Below are positions 55,372 to 64,000 of a DNA stretch of 64,000 nt, piece by piece. The DNA is from Crotalaria pallida (Eukaryota; Streptophyta; Magnoliopsida; Fabales; Fabaceae). The translations under genes and the position numbers were made by a program. The notes under the pieces were generated by a model. It ran no database searches and had not been told where the DNA came from. It was given only the letters and a program-made list of their open reading frames with translations. Location of the stretch: positions 120,325,706 through 120,389,705 of the forward strand of contig CM075650.1 of assembly GCA_037953625.1 (NCBI GenBank). Reading direction: 5' to 3'. Each line of letters begins with the position of its first letter. Positions within the stretch are counted from its first letter, which is position 1.

Positions 55372-57149
55372 ATGGGCTCTAGCAATAACTTTGGTGGAGA
55401 AGGAGCTTCAATAAACCGTCCTCCACTATTTAATGGTGAAGGATATGTTTATTGGAAAACTCACATGAAAGTTTTTATTGAAGCAATTGATATGGATATT
55501 TGGGATGCAATTGAAAATGGTCCTTTCATTCCCAAAAAGAAAATAAATGAAGAAATTGTTGAAATTCCAAGGAGTAGTTGGAATGATGATGAAAAGAGGA
55601 AAGTCTCATTTGATTTAAAAGCTAAAAACATCATCTTTTCGACTCTATCCCATGATGAATTTTATAGAGTTTCCCAATGTAAATCGGCAAAAGAAATGTG
55701 GGATACTTTGCAAGTCACACATGAGGGAACAAGTGAGGTTAGAGATGCAAGATTAAATTCTCTAACTCACGAATATGAATTGTTCCACATGTTGCCAAAT
55801 GAAACCATTAGTGACTTGCAAAAGCGATTCTCTCACATAGTTAATCATTTGATTTCCTTGGGAAAAGTATTTCGCAATGGAGAAACTACTAACAAAATTC
55901 TAAGATGTCTTGATAGGAGTTGGCAACCCAAGGTAACCGCCATCAAGGAATCAAGAGACATAAATAGCATGGACTTAGCCACTTTGTTTGGCAAACTCCA
56001 AGAGCATGAGATGGAACTTACAAGACTTGGGATGCATGAGGAATCGGACAAAAAGAAAAAGGGCATAGCACTCAAAGCTTCAACTAAAGCTACAAAAGAA
56101 GTAGAAGAATGCTCTACAAGTGAAGATTCCGATGGAGAACCAAATCAAGAAGAATTTGGGATGTTTGTGAAACGCTTCAACAAATTTTTCAAAGGGAAGA
56201 AAGGTGGCTCTTCATCCAAATTCAAGAGAACCAAAGACTCCAAACAAAGAGAAAAGAGTACCAATGATGGAGTTAAGTGTCATGAATGTGGTGGGGTTGG
56301 TCACATAAGAATGGAATGTGCCACATTCTTGAAGAAGAATGACAAGAAGACCCAAGAGACCAAGGGGAAGCGTGCATACATTGTTTGGGATGCACCAGAG
56401 AAGAACAATGAATCATCTTCAAGTAGTTCCGGTGATGAAAATGCAAACCTTTGTCTCATGGCCAAGAATTATCATGAGTCCTCATCAAGAGCTAATCATG
56501 CCATGAGTGAAAGTGATGATGAGGTAACCTCTAGCTCTTCTTGTTCCTCTTCAAACTCCATTTCATATGATGATTTCCAAGAAGCCTACAATGAAATGTT
56601 AATTCAATTTAGAAGGCTTGCTAAAATTAATAAGGAAAAAGGAAAGAAAATTTTGGAGTTTCAACAAGAAATTGATGAATTGCAAAAATCTATAAATGAG
56701 TTGAAACTTCAAAACGAGTCCTTGGAACTTATTAATTCTAGTCATAAAAGTAATTGTGCAAATCATGAGGAAATTATCACTTCATGTGAGAGATGTGATG
56801 AACTTGAAAAGGAAGTGAAAGAGTTGAAAAAAAACTCACAATCTCACATAGTGATAGAAACCTCAACCGGTTGTTGAACTCTCAAAGACATAATCACAAC
56901 AAAATCGGTTTGGGATATGTTCATAAAAAGGACAAAAAGTACAAGGTGGTTGGAACATTTTCTAAGAAAAACTCATCAAAGAGACCAACTTGTACTTATT
57001 GTGGAAAAGTTGGACATATTAACATTGAGTGCCATATTAAGAAGTTTGAAATGAAAAAGGGCACTTATATGTGGATTAAGAAGGGAGAAAGTCCCAACAC
57101 TAACCCTAAGGGACCCAACATTGTTTGGGTACCCAAATTGAACAAGTAA
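55372..57149 (+). pseudogene. gag: Sirevirus gag with one frameshift
   Basis: It starts ATGGGCTCT at 55372. The Ty1/copia gag domain (WKTHMKVFIE, MWDTLQVTHEGT, LRCLDRSWQPKVTAI), a CCHC knuckle (CHECGGVGHIRMEC at about 56280), Ser-rich acidic stretches and a coiled coil follow as in the young copy. The frame ends at TGA 56875-56877; the remaining part with the second knuckle (CTYCGKVGHINIEC) continues in another frame from 56871 to TAA 57147-57149. The break is a single shift near 56870. Confidence 0.9.
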
Positions 57150-57162
57150 TTTCATCTTGTAG
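57150..57162 (+). promoter_or_regulatory. Gag-pol junction with acceptor-like TTGTAG
   Basis: 13 nt TTTCATCTTGTAG separate the gag stop from the pol opening GTGTG. The same motif is in the young Sirevirus, where the spacer is 14 nt; the gag-to-pol frame relation therefore differs between the copies. Confidence 0.4.
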
Positions 57163-60100
57163 GTGTGCCTTCGAACGGGAAAAGAATTGTGGTATCTAGA
57201 TAGTGGATGTTCGAAGCACATGACGGGAGATAAGCGGCACTTCATTGAGCTTACTCCAAAGGAAAAGGGTTATGTCACTTATGGGGACAACAACAAAGGC
57301 AAAATCCTTGGTATTGGTAAAATCGGAAACTCTTCAAACTTGATTATTGATAATGTGCTCTATGTTTAAGGATTAGAACATAATCTCTTGAGCATAAGCC
57401 AATTATGTGATATTGGTAATCATGTAGTTTTTACCTCTACCCATTGCCTCATTAAAAGTGACAAAGATGAATCAATCAAATTTGTTGGTAGAAGGTCAAA
57501 TAATACTTACTTAGTTGATTTGAACAAAGTCACTTCTTTGGTATCTACTTGTTTAGTGAGCAAAGAAAATGACACTTGGTTATGGCATCGTAGGACCGCT
57601 CATATAAATGTAAACCAATTGAAGAAAATACAATCTAAAGATCTAGTAGTTGGTTTACCAAAGCTAAATTTTTCTATTGAAGGTGTTTGTTCTCCTTGCA
57701 AGAAATGTAAACAAACCAAAAACACCTTTGGATCAAAAATGGTGATGTCCACATCAAGGCCATTAGAAATGCTTCATATGGACTTGTTTGGACCATCATA
57801 AGTAAAAAGCTTTGGTGGCAACTATTATGCATTGGTGATTGTTGATGACTTCTCTAGATTTACATGGACTCTATTTTTAACTACTAAGAGTGAGACCTAC
57901 AAATCTTTTAAACATCATGTCAAACTTTTGCAAAATCAAGTAAATCAAAAAGTAATTATTATTCGTACCGATCATGGTGGTGAATTCGAAAACCACAAAT
58001 TTGATAGATTTTGTGCTAAAAATGGTATTGAGCACCAATTCTCCGCACCAAGAACTCCGGAACAAAACGGAGTGGTAGAGCGGAAAAATAGGGTGCTAGA
58101 GGAACTTGCTAGAACCATGTTAAATGATTCTCAAGTACCTCAATATTTTTGGGCCGATGCCGTCAATACGGCTTGTTATGTTTTAAATCGTATTTTGATA
58201 AGGCCCTCTTTGGATAAAACCCCCTATGAACTTTACAAGGGAAGAAAGCCAAATATATCTCATTTTCATGTCTTTGGATGTCAAGTTTTTGTTTTAAATA
58301 ATGCAAAAGAACATCTTGGCAAGTTTGATTCCAAATCCGATGAAGGCATATTTTTAGGCTATTCTTCTCATAGTAAAGCTTATAGAATTTTCAATAAAAG
58401 AACTTTAATTATTGAGGAATCAATTCATGTGGTTTTTAATGAGTCTTCGAAAGAAGATAGTGTTTTATGTGATGCTAGTGAAGATGCCATTGATTTTTCA
58501 AAAGAAGAAAAAGAGAAAGAGAAATCAAAAGTTGATGAAGGAGAAGTTAGGGAAGAACTTCCTCCAACTTGGAAATCGGTCAAGGCTCATCCTATAGACA
58601 ATGTCATAGGAGATATGTCAGAGGGAGTACTTACTCGTAGGTCTATTCAAAACATTTGCCACTATGTCTCCTTTGTTTCTCAAATTGAACCCGATTCAAT
58701 TAAAAAGGCCATTGAGGATGATCATTGAGTTCTTGCTAAGAAAGAAGAATTAAACCAATTTGAAAGAAATGAAGTTTGGGTTTTAGTCCCTAAACCCGAT
58801 GATCATACCATAATTGGTACTAAATGGATTTATAGAAACAAACTTGATGAATCCGGGTTGATTATAAGAAACAAAGCTAGACTAGTAGCTCAAGGGTACA
58901 ACCAAGAGGAAGGTATCGATTATGATGATACCTTTGCTCCGGTTGCACGTCTTGAAGCTATCCGAATTTTACTTGCTTTTGCTTCAATCATGAAATTCAC
59001 TTTATATCAAATGGATGTTAAAAGTGCTTTCTTGAATGGGTTTATAAATGAAGAAGTGTATGTCAAACAACCCCCCGGTTTTGAAAATAGTGAATTTCCA
59101 AACCATGTTTATAAGTTGAAAAAGGCACTCTATGGATTGAAACAAGCTCCTAGAGCTTGGTATGATCGATTGAGTTCCTTTCTATTAGAAAACAAGTTTC
59201 AAAGAGGGAAGATTGATAATACACTATTTATTTATAAAACCAAAGATGACATATTGTTAGTACAAATCTATGTTGATGATATCATTTTCGGTGCTACTAA
59301 CGTGTCTCTTTGTAGAAAGTTTTCAAATTTGATTAAAAAGGAATTTGAAATGTCAATGATGGGAGAACTCAAGTTCTTCCTAGGCTTACAAATAAAGCAA
59401 GTCAAGGAGGGGATATTTGTGCATCAAGGGAAATATTGCAAAGAGCTCCTTGAGAAATTCGGATTGGACAAGTGCAAGGAAGCCTACACTCCAATGAGCA
59501 CATCATGCTACCTAGACAAGGATGAACAAGGTACACCGGTTGATGTTAGTAAGTATAGGGGTATGATAGGTAGTCTCCTATATCTCACTGCATCTAGACC
59601 GGATATTATGTTTAGTGTATGCATGTGTGCTAGATTTCAAGCTAATCCTAAAGAATCTCACTTATCCGCAGTTAAACATATATTTAAGTATCTAAAAGGA
59701 ACAATTAACACTAGTTTATGGTATCCTGCTGATGTCAATCTTAGTTTAGTTGGTTACTCGGATTCCGACTTCGCGGGATGCAAGCTTGATCGCAAAAGCA
59801 CCAGTGGTACTTGCCATTTCTTGGGAAGTTCATTGGTGTCTTGGTTTTCTAAAAAGCAAGCTTGTGTCGCCCTTTCTACCGCCGAAGCGGAATATATCGC
59901 AGCCGGTAGTTGTTGTGCTCAACTATTATGGATGAAACAACAATTATCGGATTTTGGTTTGAAACTTGAAAATATTCCTATTAGATGCGATAACACGAGT
60001 GCAATCAATTTGACTAAGAATCCGGTGTATCACTCAAGAACCAAACACATTGAAATAAGACATCACTTTTTGAGAGATCATGTACAAAAGGGTGATTGTA

Positions 60101-60282
60101 CAATTGAATTTGTTAGTACCACAAATCAATTAGCCGACATTTTTACAAAACCTCTACCAAGGGATACCTTTTATCATATTAGGAGAGAACTTGGTATTTT
60201 AGATGAAGCTAATATAGGCTCATTGCATTGTGTGTCATTTTTGGAAAATCACCATATTAGTCTTACTCTAATGTGTTCTTGA
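57163..60282 (+). pseudogene. pol: Sirevirus pol with three nonsense codons
   Basis: One frame throughout, interrupted by TAA at 57367-57369 (Glu in the young copy), TAA at 57799-57801 (Gln) and TGA at 58726-58728 (Trp). Domains: protease DSG (YLDSGCSKHM), integrase zinc finger (HRRTAHINVNQL, CKKCKQTK), integrase core (HMDLFGPS, RTDHGGEFEN, VVERKNR), reverse transcriptase with YVDD near 59273, RNase H (DSDFAGC, STAEAEY). No frameshift was seen. The C-terminus runs about 20 residues beyond that of the young copy. Confidence 0.92.
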
Positions 60283-61287
60283 TTCTTAGTTAAATTGTCC
60301 TTGATGATATTTGAAATTGCATGTGTTAATTGTGTGTGATTCTGTACTGAATTCCTAGTTGGAAGTGAAGAGTATTGTATTTGATTTGTGTTTGGTCTTT
60401 TAAAACTGTGTTTTTAATTCTGTTCTGTCAAAAATACTCGAGTTTTTCTAAAAACACTCGAGTATATTAATTCAAAATTAAATCAGTTTTAAATTGAAAA
60501 AGTTTTTAATCAGGGTCTGACAAAAATACTCGAGTGTTTCTCAAAACACTCGAGTCTTTCGTAAACCCCCAATTTTTGGACTTTCAGACCAAACTCGAGT
60601 ATTTGCCAAAAACTCGAGTGTTTTTCGTTTTTCTGAAATTTGAGGATCTGACCAAACTCGAGTGTTTTTGTTTTTACTCGGGTTTTCTGGGGAGATCTGG
60701 GCTGAGTCACGAACGACTCGAGTATATTTTCAAAAACTCGAGTATTTCGTAAAGAACAACTCGATTTTTGTCATGGTATTTTTCGTTTGGACCTCCTGTT
60801 TAACACTGTGGCGCTATTATGATGTTATTGACTTTCGTCTTCATTATGGTGTTTTTATTGCATAGCTTCAGGGGGAGCTCTTTATTGTTTTTATTATGTC
60901 TCTGTTTTATTGCATAGTTGGTTATGGGGTTTTCCAATTATGCACCTCTCCTCCCTTGATCTTTTTCTCAATTGTTACACCTTTTTGGATCATGACAAAA
61001 AGGGGGAGAGATATTATACACTTGTCTTGATATTGTTGCACCTAAATTTTTCTACTTATGGTATATACTCTGATAAATGTTGAATACTCTAATACCATAG
61101 GCTTGGTGCTAAAATTAAATTGTCTTAACCTCTTGCACAAGCTGAATTTTTAGATAGGTGAAAAGGATCAATTTTTAGATAGGTGAAAAGGATCCTATAG
61201 TTAGGGGGAGTTGCACCTTCAAGTGGTTTCAAGCTCAACAAATGGTACAAGTGTTAATTATTTTGTCATCACCAAAAAGGGGGAGAT
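60283..61287 (+). other. 3' non-coding region with palindrome pairs and PPTs
   Basis: About 1 kb with no ORF comparable to the third ORF of the young Sirevirus. ACTCGAGT-type sites occur in pairs at 60436/60456, 60528/60548, 60593/60612, 60656/60676 (second ACTCGGGT), 60716/60736 and a decayed 60759, i.e. 19-23 bp apart. Polypurine tracts GGGGGAG lie near 60871, 61001, 61204 and next to the LTR (61274-61286). Confidence 0.9.
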
Positions 61288-62861
61288 TGTAAATTCAATG
61301 CTCCTAATTATGTGGATTATATTTTGATGATGACAAAGTAATTAACAATCAAGCCTTGAAGACATTGCAACATCAACAACAACTACAAGTCAAGAAAAGA
61401 AGACAAGTGCCCAATCATTCTCAATCAAATATTAATTGTAAATTTCTAATTTATGTTGAGAGTGGTTGAGAGTGGGTAGAAATAGTTAGTCTCTTCTAGG
61501 AATAAAATTTTATATGACTATTAGGTTGAGATTAACTAAAATTAATACTTGAGAGGAAAAATAAAATTGAAAATTAATTTTTCTCATGTCCGATCAAAAT
61601 ACTCGAGTATTTTGAGAAAGACTTGAGTATATACTCGAGTATTCTGTAAAACACTCGAGTATTTGTGTCAGGTCAGCAAATATGACTGTTAGTCTTGTTC
61701 GTGCACCAGATCCTTGTTGACTGGCCAAAAAGACTTGAGTATTTCATAAAAGACTCCAGTATTTTTGTCCAGTCAGCAAAAATGAACGTTGGAAGAGACT
61801 CAAAAGCCAATTGAGGGCACTTGAGTCTCATCCAACCCAAGAGAGCATTTTCAGAACATTATTGTAAAAATTCTCTTTGATTTTGTGCAAGAACAAACAA
61901 GACTACAAGAGCATATTGATTACAAGCTTTCATTAATTCCTCTTCTCAAGTGTTAATTCACAAAAACTCAACTTCTCACTCATATTGTTATTTTCTTCCA
62001 AGTTGAGTATTAGGCATCAATTCATACATTGAGCTGTGCTTATTTGTGCTAATCCATTGTGAGATTAGTAATACACATACAAAAAGCTTGATTATTCAAA
62101 GTCATGGATTGTTCCCAAGCAAACCCTAAGTGGCTTAGGGTGTTGGAGTCTTGAGAGGTTCTCAAGCACAAGACTAGGAGGTTCCTAACCCGGTGGAGTT
62201 TCTTGAAGGGAGTTCAAGGAAGCTTTTGAAGAGTTCTTCAATCACCGGAATCAAATTGGGGTAGAAATCAAGAGTTTGGTACACTCTTGAAGGGTTAGGT
62301 TGAGTGAGGCCATTCTCAAGCAATCCTTGTAATTTCTAACAATTTGATTATTAGTAGAAACTCCTAAGTGATTAGGAGGACTGGATGTAGCTCATTGTTG
62401 GAGTGAACCAGAATAAAATTGCTTGAGTGTTGGTTTATTGCTTTTAATCTTCTTTCTAGCTCAATCAACTTAAGTCATTTCAAACTATTAGGATTTATAC
62501 AATTAGGTAGCAAGTTCAAGGAATCTTGGTGTTAAAAGTTTATTTAGATTGCTTGCTAATCTGTTGGATAAGTTCTTGTTTAGTATTGAATTGATTTGAG
62601 TTAAATTGCTGGATTTTCGTTTCTGGTTTTACTGCTATCTGTCAGGAAAAACTCGAGTATATTTAGAAAGACTCAAGTTGTTCATCCCGAAAAACTCGAG
62701 TATTTCACAAAAGACTCGAGTATTTCGTGTCTGATTCTAGAAAATTCAGTCTTAGCTCCATTCTTCAATTATCACTCGAAATATTTGGTATTAGTGCTTC
62801 AAAATACTATTCACCCCCCCCCTCTCTAGTATTTGCTTAGCCCGCTTGTTGGTTTCCAACA
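61288..62861 (+). repeat. 3' LTR of second Sirevirus
   Basis: 1574 bp, TGTAAATTC to TTTCCAACA, with the same palindrome pairs as the 5' LTR, some decayed (for example ACTTGAGT at about 61620 and 61734). The length difference lies mostly in a C/CT run near the end. Confidence 0.95.
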
Positions 62862-63040
62862 CCAGACACTGGCCACATTCCCAGAATGTGTCATCAAGTA
62901 GGTTGCACACCAATGTGTTCCCTGAACACATCAAAGAAACCAGGTCCCAGACACTGGCCACATTCCCAGAATGTGTCATCAAGTAGGTTACAAATTTGGT
63001 ACTCCCGGAGTACCCTCTTCATATTCCCAGAATATGATAA
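62862..63040 (+). repeat. Hairpin array with covarying arms, right part
   Basis: Continuation of the array at 53551 after the Sirevirus: CACATTCCCAGAATGTG (twice), ATGTGTTCCCTGAACACAT, GTCCCAGAC, GGTACTCCCGGAGTACC and CATATTCCCAGAATATG. The CCC starts are at 62880, 62920, 62946, 62965, 63004 and 63026, distances 40, 26, 19, 39, 22. Stems of 7-8 bp are perfect while their sequences differ. The first 5 bp (CCAGA) are the target duplication. Confidence 0.88.
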
Positions 63041-63306
63041 TCGTTTCCTACCAACCCATCTTCCATTCTCTATGCATGAATGCACAATCATTAAGGTTGA
63101 TTTTTATCTTTAATTTATTTATTGTGATTTAGAGATATCTCAATTTCTCTTTTGAATGATTAATTTGAGGTATAACCTTTGGCACCAAAATTCATCCATG
63201 AATTTACTTAAAAACATGCCATTAAACTTGGATTGGGATATTTCAACAAATGGTATCAAACTTTTCATTAAAAGACTTAACTTTGATTTTTTCCAATTTC
63301 AAGTAC

Positions 63307-63715
63307 TAACCGGTTACAGTCTCAGGCTAACCGGTTAAAATTACAGACCTGAACTGGTTAACCATTGCAATTCAGAAAACCCCTTTTCTTGAATTCTCTA
63401 CCCAATCCATAACAAGTGTTCATCATTGTTTTATACCTCAAATTCCACTGATTTCATCATTCAAAGTCTAAATCACAATTCATTCCCAATGGAGCATAAT
63501 TTCCTCTTGAAATTATCTCAAAACATTAAGGTAGTATCTCCTCAAATTCAATCTGAACGAAACAGTATGTCTCAACATATTTTCAGATTGAGTTCAAGTG
63601 AAATTAAAGTATTGATTTGAGTAAAAATGGTAAGAATACAGAACCAAATTCAGAAATTCATTTTCTTTGAAATTTCACAGTATCTAACCGGTTACAAATA
63701 TCGAATAACCGGTTA
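63307..63715 (+). repeat. TAACCGGTTA palindrome pairs
   Basis: Perfect 10 bp palindromes start at 63307, 63328, 63685 and 63706: two pairs, each exactly 21 bp apart. A decayed relative (AACTGGTTAACC) lies at 63352. The rest of the region to 64000 is AT-rich without coding domains. Confidence 0.85.
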
Positions 63716-64000
63716 GATTATGCAGTCTGTACACTGAAAAATGAGGTTTTACATACCATTCTTTTTAATACTCAAATCTAACCAATTTCAACACCCAATA
63801 GAGTTCACATACCTTAATTTAAACATGTTCAACCATAGGAACATATTTCATTTGCATGCATTCAATTTAGAGTATTAAATTGCATAAAAACCCACATAAA
63901 CACAATTTAATACCACACAATTCATGAAAAGCACTTAGATCATGATTCAAGCATCAAAATTACTTGCATGCATCAAATCAAAACTGCTCAAAACAGAATT

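Larger units (their letters stand above)
53732..62861 (+). mobile_element. Second Sirevirus, older and inactivated, 9.1 kb
   Basis: LTRs at 53732-55301 (1570 bp) and 61288-62861 (1574 bp), target duplication CCAGA, Met-tRNA primer site, gag, pol, several polypurine tracts. About two dozen LTR differences were counted by eye (about 1.5%). Gag has one frameshift and pol three nonsense codons. Its proteins resemble those of the young Sirevirus, but LTRs differ and there is no third ORF. It lies inside the older hairpin-bearing LTR. Confidence 0.95.
52843..64000 (+). mobile_element. Gypsy-like LTR, interrupted and cut by window end
   Basis: TGTAACACTCC at 52843 is a typical start of plant gypsy LTRs. 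The hairpin array stands on both sides of the inserted Sirevirus (53551-53731 and 62862-63040), so both flanks belong to one older sequence. The part after 62862 has two TAACCGGTTA pairs and no coding domain. The other LTR end and any gag or pol lie beyond the window, so the LTR assignment rests on the terminus alone. Confidence 0.5.

Overview
The window is nuclear DNA of a flowering plant, most likely a eudicot. It is AT-rich and consists almost entirely of nested transposable elements: Sireviruses, a dual-RNase-H Tat-type Ty3/gypsy element, a Tekay-type gypsy fragment, Stowaway and Tourist MITEs, CACTA ends and a LINE relic. I found no convincing intact host gene, no rRNA or tRNA gene and no CRISPR array. 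The species cannot be named from the sequence.

Layout. (1) 1-1810: one end of a gypsy-type LTR that cut into the next element. (2) 1811-8448: a gypsy element with a truncated 5' LTR, a broken gag, no pol, and a 3.1 kb 3' LTR. (3) 8449-9053: a GA-rich tract and a GGTCC-rich transposon-like piece. (4) 9055-11272: a decayed Tekay-type pol fragment. (5) 11292-32154: a minus-strand Tat-type element with pol, gag, one LTR, and a spliced extra ORF on the opposite strand. Its protease region is split by a complete, very young 10.5 kb Sirevirus (17189-27688, TSD AGGAC) whose gag, pol and third ORF are all open. (6) 32155-34970: intergenic DNA with a 94 bp retroposon in long target duplications and a CACTA end. 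(7) 34953-43025: a mosaic of direct and inverted copies of a foldback (Mutator-like) unit, with a Tourist MITE inside. (8) 43026-45955: a GC-richer fragment with a second retroelement extra ORF (putative gypsy-type transposon family). (9) 46447-47830: exon-like pieces of an unknown gene next to a CACTA end. (10) 48370-52297: Stowaway MITEs and a LINE relic. (11) 52843-64000: a gypsy-like LTR interrupted by a second, older Sirevirus (53732-62861, TSD CCAGA).

Most notable observation. Five different repeat families here carry arrays of short palindromes, and within each array neighbouring palindromes sit about 20 bp apart, usually as pairs. The families are CTCGAG-core palindromes in both Sireviruses, GCTTAAGC in the gag-only element's LTR, TAACCGGTTA pairs near the right end, and an array of hairpins with changing but always complementary arms in the LTR around the second Sirevirus. 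Palindromes in Sirevirus LTRs are known. The shared spacing across unrelated families, and the covarying hairpin array, look worth testing.

How the parts work together. The young Sirevirus has everything expected of an autonomous element: near-identical LTRs, a Met-tRNA primer site, several polypurine tracts, and Gag, protease, integrase, reverse transcriptase and RNase H. It could mobilise relatives such as the second copy, which has three nonsense codons and a gag frameshift.
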